This document shows positions 40,229 to 48,792 of a stretch of 56,288 nt of DNA, piece by piece. Positions within the stretch are counted from its first letter, which is position 1, and each line of letters starts with the position of its first letter. The stretch is taken from the NCBI GenBank assembly GCA_041675185.1, contig JBAYUH010000003.1, positions 1 to 56,288 on the forward strand. The letters run 5' to 3'. This stretch comes from UBA1557 sp041675185. GTDB taxonomy: Bacteria > Patescibacteriota > Patescibacteriia > Magasanikbacterales > UBA922. The notes under the pieces were generated by a model, which was given only the letters and a program-made list of their open reading frames with translations, searched no databases and was not told the origin of the DNA. Position numbers and translations under genes: made by a program.

Positions 40229-42405
40229 GTATGACTTTTTTGAAGAATAAAAATTTTTTGTTTACGATTTTATCTTTAATTTTGATTGCTATTCCTTCTC
40301 CTATCAGTAAGTTGTTAGGATTTTTTGGTTTTTTATTTTTCACTTCACAAATTTGGAAAAGTTTTTTTTCTTCTCTATTTGCTGAAAAATTTTCTAGTTT
40401 GATATATTTTTTGTTAGGTTTTTTTACTGTTTTTAGTTTGCTTGGTTTGGTATCTAGTATATTTGTGGTTTATTATACTTTGAATTCTACTCTTTTAGTT
40501 TGTTCTTTTGTTATTACTGATTTTTTGACTTTGGTTTTTTGTTACAAAAATTTGGAAAATAAATCATATCCCAAAAAAGAAAATTTTTTTCAAGAGAATA
40601 ATTATGTAAAAATTTTACTAGTTGTCTTTATCCTGTTATTTTCTTTAGGTATTTTTATTTTGTCACAGCACACTAGTGTGGAGGTGTTATTTAGTCCTTG
40701 GCAAACTATTCCCTTTGCTTATTTATTGATTTTTTTTGTTTTGAGCTTGGTTGCCGTGAGTTTACTTTATTTTTTACAGCACAAAGAAATAAGTTTATTT
40801 ATTTTTATTATTTTGGCTTTTTTTGTGCATGCTTACCTACCTATGTCTCATGTTTTGCCGTGGGGAGGGGATGTCTGGAGACATATGGCAGTAGAACAAA
40901 AGATTATGGATGGAGGTCTGGAATTGCCAGTTCTTTTTGGCAAAGAAGTATTATCTCGTAATATTTTTGGTTTAGCTATACCAGAAACATTTTTGATATC
41001 TACCAAATATTCTTATGGGCATTTGTGGGCAACAAGTATTCTCTTGTCTGATAGTCTGCATGTAGATTTGCTTCAAATAAACAAATGGTTAGTCACTATT
41101 TTGTGGTCGGTGTTTGTTCCTATTTTTTTGTATTTACTTGGTGTGGAGTTGTTTGATTCAAAAAAAAAATCTTTGTGGCTAGTTTTTTGTAGTATTTTTA
41201 TTTTTTCTTTTCAAGCTTTGGGGGCTTTTACTTTGCCTGTGAGTTTTGATTTTATTTTATTTTTGTTTTTATTGTTTTTATTTTTTTCTTATGTAAAATC
41301 TCAAAATAATAATTTGAAAAAAATGTTATTTTTGTTTTTACCATTACTTTTATTTCAGTATACTTTATTTTTTTTATTATTTATTTTTATTATTGTTTTT
41401 TCTTTTATTTTAAATAAAATAAAGAGTTTTGGTTCAAAAATTATTTTGGCTTTTTCTGCTATATTTTTTATTCCGATTTTTGAATTAATTACCAATTTGT
41501 CTGTACTAAATAATTTGCCAAGTATCTTTTCAAATGCTAAACAGACTGTAGGGTATTTGTCTGGAATTACTTATGCTCTAGCTATCCGAAGTGAGGATAT
41601 TTTGACTGGTAATATTTTTTTTAATCATACGCCTTTGATTGCTTTTGTTCCTAATATTTTTAATATTTTTAGATGGCACATACCTTTGGTTATGTTTGGT
41701 GTTTGGTGTTTATTTTTTATTGGTATTTTTTATATTCTTCTAAAAGAAAAAAGAAAAGAATGGCAAATTGTTACTTTGTTTTCTTTTTTGGTAGCTGGTG
41801 GTTATATTGTTGGTTGGATATTTTTTTCTGGTGATCATCTGTTTATACGTAGACTTGATCCTGTTTTGGCTTTGGTTATTTTGTTTGGTTCTTTTTATAC
41901 TATTTATAATACAAGAATTTTCAAGAGAATTTTAGACAAAAAAATAATTAGTTTTTCCTTAGTCACTTTAATTATTTTGTTTGGTACTACTGCTTATTCT
42001 TCTGGGCCAGATATGCAAGTGGTTTCTGTAAATGAGTACAAAGCTAATCAATATATTTTTAGTCTAATTAAAGATGATCAACATTATTGTGTGATTAGTA
42101 ATAGTTGGACTTTGCTTACTCTGGAATATTTTTCAAATAAAAAAATTGTGGGAGGCGGTTTTCCAATAGATAGACAGTTTGCCCAACCTGAATTAACTAA
42201 TATTTATCAATCTTTGTTAAACACTAGTTTTGAATTATCAATGTTGGACAAAGCTTTTGGTATAACTGGAAGTAATAGATGTATTTTGGCTATACCAAAA
42301 GAGTCTGTTACTTCAGAACAGAAAAAAGTTTTGGATGCTAAGCTGTCTGACTACGATTTAGGAGATTTGTCTATGTATGTTTGGGTAGTTGAAAAAAAGT
42401 CTTGA
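40225..42405 (+). CDS. Large GT-C-like membrane protein, 726 residues
   Basis: About 13-14 TM helices with a short soluble C-terminus (from about residue 600: QVVSVNEYKANQYIFSLI). A GGDVWRHMAVEQKIMDGG motif in the main extracytoplasmic loop has Asp and His spacing comparable to the neighbouring GT-C-like protein, and SYGHLWATSILLSD follows. Translationally coupled to the CDP-alcohol transferase, hinting at joint work on a lipid-linked intermediate. The specific activity is not predictable. Confidence 0.7.
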   Translation: MSMTFLKNKNFLFTILSLILIAIPSPISKLLGFFGFLFFTSQIWKSFFSSLFAEKFSSLIYFLLGFFTVFSLLGLVSSIFVVYYTLNSTLLVCSFVITDFLTLVFCYKNLENKSYPKKENFFQENNYVKILLVVFILLFSLGIFILSQHTSVEVLFSPWQTIPFAYLLIFFVLSLVAVSLLYFLQHKEISLFIFIILAFFVHAYLPMSHVLPWGGDVWRHMAVEQKIMDGGLELPVLFGKEVLSRNIFGLAIPETFLISTKYSYGHLWATSILLSDSLHVDLLQINKWLVTILWSVFVPIFLYLLGVELFDSKKKSLWLVFCSIFIFSFQALGAFTLPVSFDFILFLFLLFLFFSYVKSQNNNLKKMLFLFLPLLLFQYTLFFLLFIFIIVFSFILNKIKSFGSKIILAFSAIFFIPIFELITNLSVLNNLPSIFSNAKQTVGYLSGITYALAIRSEDILTGNIFFNHTPLIAFVPNIFNIFRWHIPLVMFGVWCLFFIGIFYILLKEKRKEWQIVTLFSFLVAGGYIVGWIFFSGDHLFIRRLDPVLALVILFGSFYTIYNTRIFKRILDKKIISFSLVTLIILFGTTAYSSGPDMQVVSVNEYKANQYIFSLIKDDQHYCVISNSWTLLTLEYFSNKKIVGGGFPIDRQFAQPELTNIYQSLLNTSFELSMLDKAFGITGSNRCILAIPKESVTSEQKKVLDAKLSDYDLGDLSMYVWVVEKKS

Positions 42406-42431
42406 TTAGTTTATTATAATAATAGTTATAT

Positions 42432-42528
42432 TTAATCCGCCCAAGGCGGACAAGGTTTAATTCCTCGCAGTTTACTGCGAAATAATCTAATTGATACCTC
42501 GTCAGCTTGCTGCTAGGTATTTCATTTA
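42432..42528 (+). repeat. Interspersed palindromic element, copy B
   Basis: TAATCCGCCCAAGGCGGACA at the left end and GTCAGCTTGCTGCTAGGTAT at the right; it matches copy A (13653-13782) throughout but lacks about 33 central bases, leaving CTCGCAGTTTACTGCGA, itself a hairpin. Confidence 0.85.
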
Positions 42529-42535
42529 TAAAAAT

Positions 42536-42943
42536 ATGGAAAATTGTATATTTTGCAAAATACTTGCTGGGAAAATACCAAATCATACTATTTATGAGGA
42601 TGAGTACACTTTGGCTTTTCTAGACATTACACCTAGTACCAAAGGTCATACTTTGGTAATACCAAAAGTTCATGCACAAAATTTGTTAGAATTGGATGAA
42701 GAATATGTGGGCAAATTATTGTTGGCTGTAAAAAAGGCTCAAGAAAAAATAGATTTGATTTTGAAACCAAATGGTTATAATATTGGCTGGAACCATGGTG
42801 AAATAGGTGGACAAGCTGTACCCCATATACATATTCATATTATGCCACGCTACAATGGTGATGGTGGTGGAAACATGCATTCAATAGTACATAATCCTGG
42901 TGACGAGACTGTCGAAGAAGTATTTGGTTTGTTTAATAAATAA
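42536..42943 (+). CDS. HIT family hydrolase
   Basis: 135 residues from the ATG at 42536 (MENCIFCKILAGKIP); an upstream in-frame extension lies in repeat DNA. The HIT triad HIHIHIMPR is intact, and the zinc-type CIFC is present. HIT (HINT-like) enzymes hydrolyse nucleotide-phosphoramidate or dinucleotide substrates in the cytosol. Same direction as the NUDIX gene 98 bp on. Confidence 0.94.
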   Translation: MENCIFCKILAGKIPNHTIYEDEYTLAFLDITPSTKGHTLVIPKVHAQNLLELDEEYVGKLLLAVKKAQEKIDLILKPNGYNIGWNHGEIGGQAVPHIHIHIMPRYNGDGGGNMHSIVHNPGDETVEEVFGLFNK

Positions 42944-42954
42944 TTTTCGTTTTT

Positions 42955-43037
42955 TGGCTTACAAAGCTTACAAGGCTCACAAGGCTTACATTCTGCCTTG
43001 TAAGCTTCGTAAGCCTTGTAAGCCTTGTATAAGCTTT
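42955..43037. repeat. AAGGCTTACA palindrome between HIT and NUDIX genes
   Basis: GGCTTACAAAGCTTACAAGG and CACAAGGCTTACA are followed by inverted copies (GCCTTGTAAGCTTCGTAAGC, CCTTGTAAGCCTTGTA), giving a stem of more than 15 bp. Confidence 0.8.
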
Positions 43038-43041
43038 TACT

Positions 43042-43578
43042 ATGCCAAAACATCTAGAAAAAATATCAGAGGAAATTCTAAATAAAAATCCTTGGTCTAC
43101 TTATAAGCATGATAGATATATCAAGCCAAACGGTAAAGAGGGTGATTATTTTTATATGGAAATTTTGGGTGGTTCAGCAATGGTTGTTGCGGTTATGCCA
43201 AACGATAGTATAGTTTTGACATTACAGCATAGATATTTGGCAGATAAACAAAGTATAGAGTTTCCAGCTGGGCGCAGGAAAGCGGGACAGACTTCATTGG
43301 ATGTGGCCAAAATAGAACTTTTGGAAGAAACAGGTTGCATTGCTGATGAAATTATAAAGATAGGTGTTTTTGAAAGTTCACCTTCTAGTATAAAAGATGA
43401 AATACATGTTTATTTGGCTCATGTTTTTGAACAAAGAGATCAAAAATTAGATGACTCAGAAGAAATTGATATTTTGTATCGTAGACCAGATGAAATTGAT
43501 GAAATGATAAAAAATAATGAAATTTTCAATGGTCCAACAATGGCAGCTTGGTCACTTGTTAGACATCATTTATTATAA
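43042..43578 (+). CDS. NUDIX hydrolase, ADP-ribose pyrophosphatase-like
   Basis: A 178-residue protein. The Nudix region reads PAGRRKAGQTSLDVAKIELLEETGC: the ELxEETG metal-binding core is kept, but the first Glu is Gln-Thr and the Arg of REL is Ile, so activity may be altered. The surrounding layout (VVAVMPNDSIVLTLQHRYLAD; IEFPAG) matches ADP-sugar pyrophosphatases. It precedes rmlB by 9 bp and may be co-transcribed with it. Confidence 0.88.
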   Translation: MPKHLEKISEEILNKNPWSTYKHDRYIKPNGKEGDYFYMEILGGSAMVVAVMPNDSIVLTLQHRYLADKQSIEFPAGRRKAGQTSLDVAKIELLEETGCIADEIIKIGVFESSPSSIKDEIHVYLAHVFEQRDQKLDDSEEIDILYRRPDEIDEMIKNNEIFNGPTMAAWSLVRHHLL

Positions 43579-43587
43579 TAGAAAATT

Positions 43588-44592
43588 ATGAAATTACTAG
43601 TTACTGGAGGGGCTGGATTTATTGGATCAAACTTTATACATTATTGGTTAGAAAAACATCCTGAAGATGAGATTGTCAATTTCGATGTTTTGACTTACGC
43701 TGGAAATCTAGAAAATTTGAAAGATATTGAAAATAATACAAATTATAAATTTGTCAAAGGTGATATTTGTGATAGAGAGTTAGTTTTTTCTTTGGTAAAA
43801 GATGTAGATGTCGTAGTTCATTATGCGGCTGAAACTCATGTAGACAGATCTATTATGGATCCTAGCGCTTTCATACGCAGTAATGTTTTGGGTACTCAAG
43901 TTTTGCTTGATGCTGTTCGTGAGTATGATAAACGTTTTCATCATGTTTCCACGGATGAAGTTTTTGGTACTTTGAAAGATGTTGATCCAGCTTTTAATGA
44001 AAAAACACCTTATGATCCAAGAAGTCCATATAGTGCTAGTAAGGCAGCAGCTGATCATTTGGTACGGGCTTATTTTCATACCTATGAAATCAAAATGACT
44101 ATTTCCAATTGTTCAAATAATTATGGTCGTTTTATGTTTCCTGAAAAAGTTTTGCCACTTTTTATTGCCAATTTGATGGAAAACAAAAAAGTCCCTGTTT
44201 ATGGTGATGGTTTACAAATAAGAGATTGGATTCATACACTTGATCATGCTTGTGGTGTAGATATGATTTTGCAAAAAGGGAAAATAGGTGAGACATATTG
44301 TCTTGGTGGAAATAATGAATTGACCAATTTGCAACTTACAAAAACTTTATTAAAAATAATGAGCAAAGATGAAAGTTATATTGAATATGTCAAAGATAGG
44401 CCAGGGCATGACCGTAGATACGCGATTGATTTTACCAAAGCCAAGACAGAATTGGATTGGGAACCAAAAATAAAATTTGACGATGGTCTAAAAGATATGG
44501 TAGATTGGTATAAAAATAATCAAGAATGGGTGAAAAGATGTCTGAGTGGTGAGTATCAAAAGTACTATAAAAGACAATATTTAGAACGTTGA
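43588..44592 (+). CDS. rmlB: dTDP-glucose 4,6-dehydratase (RmlB)
   Basis: A 334-residue extended SDR enzyme. NAD-binding GGAGFIGSNFIHYW (6-19), HYAAETHVDRSIMDP, STDEVFG, catalytic YSASK (Tyr148, Lys152), NCSNNYGRFMFPEKVLP and GDGLQIRDWIHTLDHA are all typical. It converts dTDP-glucose to dTDP-4-keto-6-deoxyglucose. With the RmlA-like and RmlD-like genes nearby it supports a deoxysugar such as rhamnose; rmlC is not in the window. Confidence 0.96.
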   Translation: MKLLVTGGAGFIGSNFIHYWLEKHPEDEIVNFDVLTYAGNLENLKDIENNTNYKFVKGDICDRELVFSLVKDVDVVVHYAAETHVDRSIMDPSAFIRSNVLGTQVLLDAVREYDKRFHHVSTDEVFGTLKDVDPAFNEKTPYDPRSPYSASKAAADHLVRAYFHTYEIKMTISNCSNNYGRFMFPEKVLPLFIANLMENKKVPVYGDGLQIRDWIHTLDHACGVDMILQKGKIGETYCLGGNNELTNLQLTKTLLKIMSKDESYIEYVKDRPGHDRRYAIDFTKAKTELDWEPKIKFDDGLKDMVDWYKNNQEWVKRCLSGEYQKYYKRQYLER

Positions 44593-44635
44593 TATTCTAG
44601 ATTTATTATTTATTTATATAAATAGGTGATTTAAT

Positions 44636-44765
44636 TTCAAAATACAAAATCCAAATTACAAATAAAAATCAAATTTCAAATATTAAAATTATTTTGTCAT
44701 TTAAAATTTTGGATTTGATTTGAAATTTGAGCTTTGAAATTTGTCATTATAAATAATTTGTAAAC
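44636..44765. repeat. AT-rich palindrome between rmlB and the rmlD-like gene
   Basis: CAAAATCCAAATTACAAATA ... CAAATTTCAAAT, then ATTTTGGATTTGATTTGAAA and TTTGAGCTTTGAAATTTGTC. The last part also occurs at 1713-1738. Confidence 0.7.
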
Positions 44766-44804
44766 CAGCCAACTAACACTAATTAAATGACTAACTAATT
44801 TTTT

Positions 44805-45680
44805 ATGAAGATTTTGATAATAGGCAATGGTTATGTGGGTAACCGTTGTAAAGAAACCTGGGGAGAAGAAGCTGTTATTGCTAATGGCCATGTAAACTCC
44901 AAAGAAGATGTCTTGGAACTTTTGGATAAATACAAACCAGATGCAGTATTGAATGCAGCTGGTGTTACTGGTAAGCCAAATGTAGATTGGTGTGAAAATC
45001 ATCAGTTGGAGACGATTGTTGGTAATACCAAATTGCCAATTACTATTGCTGAGGGTTGTCAGGAAAGAGGAGTGTATCTTCTTCATATTGGTTCTGGTTG
45101 TATTTTTTATGGTGATTCAAATCATGAGGACAAAAAATGGCGAGAAAGTGATATGGGAAATCCAACAGAAGTCACTTATTCTAGAACAAAGTGGGCAGCT
45201 GATTTAGTTTTATCAACATTAGATAATGTAGGAATTGCCAGGATTCGTATGCCAATTGATTGGATGCCAGCACCAAGAAATCTGATAGACAAAATTACGA
45301 CTTATCCAAAAGTAATTGATGTGGAAAATAGTGTAACTATTGTAGATGATTTGATAGATGTTTTTCACCAATTGCTTGAGAAAAAAGCCAAAGGAATTTT
45401 TCATGTTACCAATCCTGGAACACTCAAACATAGAGAAACAATTGCTTTGTATGAAGAATTGGTTGATCCTAAACATAAAAATGAATGGATTACTAATGAT
45501 GATTTGGTCAAACAAGGTCTAGCCATAAAAACAAGATCAAATAATTTCTTAGCATCAGAAAATTTGGCAAAAATTGGTATACATATGCGAGATGTGCATG
45601 TTGCTATACGTGATACTATGGAAAAGTATGCTAAAGCAAAAAAAGAAAGTAAGAGTAGTACAACAGGACCAACTTGTTAA
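44805..45680 (+). CDS. RmlD-like NAD-dependent sugar epimerase/reductase
   Basis: A 291-residue SDR protein. The start MKILIIGNGYVGNRCKETWG carries GxGxxG; VLNAAGVTGKPNVDWCE resembles RmlD's NxAAyTxVDxAE; the catalytic Tyr-Lys pair appears as YSRTKWAAD. It lacks the exact RmlD start, so it may reduce a related dTDP-4-keto sugar or be a GDP-sugar enzyme. Downstream of rmlB and upstream of four GT2 genes. Confidence 0.8.
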   Translation: MKILIIGNGYVGNRCKETWGEEAVIANGHVNSKEDVLELLDKYKPDAVLNAAGVTGKPNVDWCENHQLETIVGNTKLPITIAEGCQERGVYLLHIGSGCIFYGDSNHEDKKWRESDMGNPTEVTYSRTKWAADLVLSTLDNVGIARIRMPIDWMPAPRNLIDKITTYPKVIDVENSVTIVDDLIDVFHQLLEKKAKGIFHVTNPGTLKHRETIALYEELVDPKHKNEWITNDDLVKQGLAIKTRSNNFLASENLAKIGIHMRDVHVAIRDTMEKYAKAKKESKSSTTGPTC

Positions 45681-45697
45681 ATAAATTTGTTCATTTG

Positions 45698-45726
45698 AAA
45701 CAACTCTCAAAAAGAGTTGTTTTTTG
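45698..45726 (+). terminator. Terminator after the rmlD-like gene
   Basis: AAACAACTCT (45698-45707) pairs with AGAGTTGTTT (45713-45722), followed by T. Confidence 0.85.
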
Positions 45727-45768
45727 ACTTGATTTTTCCTTCAAAATAAGCTAGTATAAGAGATATCT

Positions 45769-46623
45769 ATGAAGTTATCTATAATTACTGTCACTTGGAA
45801 TAATGAACTACAAATTGCTAGACAGCTCAAGTCAGTGATTTCTGGTTGTAAAAATATTAGTTTTGAACAAATCGTGGTGGACAATGCTTCCAAAGATAGA
45901 ACTGTAGAAATTGCCAAATCAGTGCCAAATGTCAAAGTGATTGTAAATACAGAAAATACTGGTTTTGCTCATGCCAATAATCAGGGTATGGAAATTAGTA
46001 CTGGTGAATATTTGCTTTTCCTCAATGCTGATATGAAAGTAGAAGAGGGAAGTATTGACACAATAGTTAATTGGTTAGAAAATAGAAAAGATGTTGGTAT
46101 TGTTAGTCCAAAATTAGTAGATGAAAATGGTAAATTAAATGAAGACGCTAAACCAAGAAGATTGCCTCGTGTTTGGGAACAAATTGCTTTAATTTTGAAA
46201 TTGCCACATTTGTTTCCTAATATTTTGGATAAATATTTGATGAAAGATTTTGATAGTGAAAAAGAACAAGAAGTAGATTCTGTACGTGGTTCGTTTATGC
46301 TAATGAGAAGAAGTGTGGTTGAAAAACTTGGCTTTGCTTTTGATCCGAGATATTATATTTGGTATGAAGATGTAGATATTTGTCGGGAAGTAAAAAAGAT
46401 GGGTTTAAAAGTTGTTTATAGTCCAATGATTAGTGCTATAGATTATGTTGGACAAAGTTTCAAGAAGCAAGAAAGTCTATGGAAGCAAAAGAATTTTACG
46501 AGAAGTATGCTGACTTATTTTCAAAAATGGGAACCATTTTATAAATGGATGTGGATTTGGTTGGTAAGGCCAGTGGGAATTGTAATGGTATATTTAGTTA
46601 ATAAATTTAATAATTCAAAATAA
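45769..46623 (+). CDS. GT2-family glycosyltransferase
   Basis: A 284-residue GT-A protein. SIITVTWNNELQIARQLKSV at the start, VVDNASKDRTVEI, GFAHANNQGMEIS, LLFLNADMKVEEG (DxD-type metal site) and WYEDVDICREVKKMG are the rhamnosyltransferase-like GT2 pattern. It likely adds a sugar to a lipid-linked intermediate at the cytosolic face, with a C-terminal hydrophobic stretch for membrane contact. First of four consecutive GT2 genes. Confidence 0.92.
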   Translation: MKLSIITVTWNNELQIARQLKSVISGCKNISFEQIVVDNASKDRTVEIAKSVPNVKVIVNTENTGFAHANNQGMEISTGEYLLFLNADMKVEEGSIDTIVNWLENRKDVGIVSPKLVDENGKLNEDAKPRRLPRVWEQIALILKLPHLFPNILDKYLMKDFDSEKEQEVDSVRGSFMLMRRSVVEKLGFAFDPRYYIWYEDVDICREVKKMGLKVVYSPMISAIDYVGQSFKKQESLWKQKNFTRSMLTYFQKWEPFYKWMWIWLVRPVGIVMVYLVNKFNNSK

Positions 46624-46735
46624 ACAAATAAAAATAAACAAATTCCAAATAAATTACAATAAACAATATAAAAATTTTGGAATTTGTGGTTTGTTTATTA
46701 TTTGGAATTTGTAATTTTAGTATTGTATATTTATC
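46622..46735. repeat. AT-rich palindrome between GT2 genes
   Basis: ACAAATTCCAAATAAATTAC then GGAATTTGTGGTTTGTTTAT and ATTTGGAATTTGTAATTTTA: the clearest member of the CAAATTCCAAAT inverted family. Confidence 0.75.
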
Positions 46736-46741
46736 TATATT

Positions 46742-47821
46742 ATGTCACAAAAATTATCAATTCATTTAGTAACTTGGAATGGTGCAAAATATATTCCTTA
46801 TCTTTTTGATTCTCTAAAAAAACAGACATTCAAAGATTGGAAATTGTATATCTGGGAAAATGCTTCAAGTGATAATACAAAAGAATTGATAAAAAAAGAA
46901 TTGGAAAATTTTGATATTCCTAACGAATTTTTTGAAAGTGAAAAAAATTTGGGTTTTGCAGGTGGACACAATGAACTTTATAGAGGGATGGGGAATGAGG
47001 AAAGTGGAATGAGTGAATATTTTCTTTTACTTAATCAAGATATGTACTTGATGCCAGATGCTTTTGAAAAAATGGTAAAGTTTTTGGATGAAAATGAAGA
47101 TGTCGCAGTAGTCACACCTAGACTAATGAAGTGGAATTTTTTAGATGTTGAAACAGATTTTGCCGAAAGTTTGACTAATAGGATTGATGCATTGGGACTA
47201 AAAGTTTTGCGTAATAGACGAGTGATAGAAAAATATGTTGGAAAAGATTGGGATGAAAAGAAAGCTAAAATGGAATTATCTTTCAGAATGCGTGGAGAGG
47301 CTTTAGAGGTTTTTGGAGTTTCTGGGTCTTTGCCAATGTATAGAAGAGAGTGTATCAAGCAAGTAGAATTTTCTGATGGTAATTTTTTTGATAATTTGTA
47401 TGAATCATACAAAGAAGATGTTGATTTGTCTTGGCGTTTGAGAATTTCTGGTTTCAAATCTTTTGTATTGTTGGACACTGTAACCTATCATGATCGATCA
47501 GCTCAAGCTCAGGAAAGATTGGGTGATACAGCTACTATAGAAAACAAGAAGAAACAATCTCAGTGGATCAAATATCATAGTTACAAAAATCACTTGATGA
47601 CACTTTATAAAAATGAATATTTAGAAAACTATCTACTTGATTTTTTGTGGATAAAATGGTATGAATTAAAGAAGTTTATTTTTCTTTTGTTTTTTGATAG
47701 AAATGTTTTGAAAGGTTTGTTGGTTATTTGGAAAAATAGGAAGCTACTAAAAACTCGTAGAGAAGAAATAAAAAAAATGAGAAAAGTTAGTTATAAGGAA
47801 TTGAGAAAATGGTGGAGTTGA
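46742..47821 (+). CDS. GT2-family glycosyltransferase with repeat-encoded insertion
   Basis: A 359-residue GT-A protein. SIHLVTWNGAKYIPYLFDSL, IWENASSDNTKEL, NLGFAGGHNELYR, FLLLNQDMYLMPD and YKEDVDLSWRLRISG show the GT2 pattern. Residues about 82-92 (GMGNEESGM) are encoded by a 22-bp repeat also found between genes at 32449; this falls in a loop between the nucleotide-binding half and the NQD metal site. The C-terminal extension is basic and may be membrane-associated. Confidence 0.9.
   Translation: MSQKLSIHLVTWNGAKYIPYLFDSLKKQTFKDWKLYIWENASSDNTKELIKKELENFDIPNEFFESEKNLGFAGGHNELYRGMGNEESGMSEYFLLLNQDMYLMPDAFEKMVKFLDENEDVAVVTPRLMKWNFLDVETDFAESLTNRIDALGLKVLRNRRVIEKYVGKDWDEKKAKMELSFRMRGEALEVFGVSGSLPMYRRECIKQVEFSDGNFFDNLYESYKEDVDLSWRLRISGFKSFVLLDTVTYHDRSAQAQERLGDTATIENKKKQSQWIKYHSYKNHLMTLYKNEYLENYLLDFLWIKWYELKKFIFLLFFDRNVLKGLLVIWKNRKLLKTRREEIKKMRKVSYKELRKWWS
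46990..47011 (+). repeat. GGAATGAGGAA repeat, coding copy
   Basis: It matches 32449-32470 except at one base and is read in frame as GMGNEESGM without disturbing the flanking GT2 motifs. Confidence 0.75.
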
Positions 47822-47905
47822 AAAAGGCTTGAAATGCCTGAAATGCTTGAAAGGCTTAAAAAGCTTTTCTGGCCTTTCAAGCTTTTTTAGCTTTTTAAGC
47901 CTTTT
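47822..47905. repeat. AAGGCTTGAAATG palindrome between GT2 genes
   Basis: AAAGGCTTGAAATGCCTGAA and TGCTTGAAAGGCTTAAAAAG are followed by GGCCTTTCAAGC and TTTTTAGCTTTTTAAGCC. The two arms fold into one long stem right after the stop codon. Confidence 0.8.
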
Positions 47906-47908
47906 ATT

Positions 47909-48757
47909 GTGAAAGATATAAATATAGTATTTGTAAACTACAAAAGAAAAGATGATATATCTCTAGCTATTTCATCTTTGTTTTCAGATATACAAGATTG
48001 CAAATATGATGTGCAAATTACTGTGGTAGACAATTCTTTGAATGAAGATAAAATAAAAGAAGAATTGAATAGTAAATTTTCAAAAGTAAATTATATAGAT
48101 GCTCTTGGTAATGTGGGTTTTGGTAAAGGTAATAATCTTGGTTTCAAATCTTGTGAGGCTCGTTATTATTTTGCTCTGAATCCAGATGTTATTATACCGC
48201 AAAATTCTAGAACAATTGAAAGAATCGTAGAGTTTATGGACAAAAATCCAAGGATTGCTTGTATTGGTCCTAAATTATTAAACATGGATGGTAGTCTGCA
48301 ATATACTTGTTATCGTTTTGATTTGGCTTCAATACTTATAAAACCTTTGAAACAAATAAATTTTGATAAGAAATACAAATGGGTCAAAAAACATGCTGAC
48401 AAATTGGAAATGAAGGATTTTGATCATAATTCTACCAGACCTGTTGATTGGGTTTTGGGAGCTGCTATGGTTGTTCGTAAAGAAATCACTGATGAGATTG
48501 GTTTCTTTGACGAAAGATATTTCATGTATTTGGAAGATGCTGATTGGTGTCATCAAATGTGGGAAAAACAATATCCAGTATATTATGTCCATGACATTGT
48601 GATAAATCATGTACATACTAGAGAATCTGCCAAAGTTCCTGGAATTTTCAAAGCAATATTCAAAAATAAATTGGCACGTATTCATGCTAATAGTTGGTTC
48701 AAGTATATGTGGAAGTGGCGATATAGCCATAAATTTTATCAGACTTCATTTCGATGA
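47909..48757 (+). CDS. GT2-family glycosyltransferase
   Basis: A 282-residue GT-A protein starting at a GTG. INIVFVNYKRKDDISLAISS, VVDNSLNEDKIKEEL, NVGFGKGNNLGFKSC, FALNPDVIIPQNS and MYLEDADWCHQMWE are GT2 rhamnosyltransferase-like motifs. Conserved hydrophobic C-terminus is absent. The start is immediately downstream of the palindromic repeat, leaving no room for a canonical ribosome-binding site. Confidence 0.9.
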   Translation: MKDINIVFVNYKRKDDISLAISSLFSDIQDCKYDVQITVVDNSLNEDKIKEELNSKFSKVNYIDALGNVGFGKGNNLGFKSCEARYYFALNPDVIIPQNSRTIERIVEFMDKNPRIACIGPKLLNMDGSLQYTCYRFDLASILIKPLKQINFDKKYKWVKKHADKLEMKDFDHNSTRPVDWVLGAAMVVRKEITDEIGFFDERYFMYLEDADWCHQMWEKQYPVYYVHDIVINHVHTRESAKVPGIFKAIFKNKLARIHANSWFKYMWKWRYSHKFYQTSFR

Positions 48758-48792
48758 GGAGAGAAACAATTAAGATTAAATAAATAATTTTT

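Noticed and set aside
42900..43085. Frame rich in KAYKAHKAY over the spacer after the HIT gene
   Set aside because: It is produced by the AAGGCTTACA palindromic repeat, not a gene.
44805..45680. Naming the gene rmlD outright
   Set aside because: The fold and neighbourhood fit, but several RmlD-specific motifs differ, so only RmlD-like is supported.
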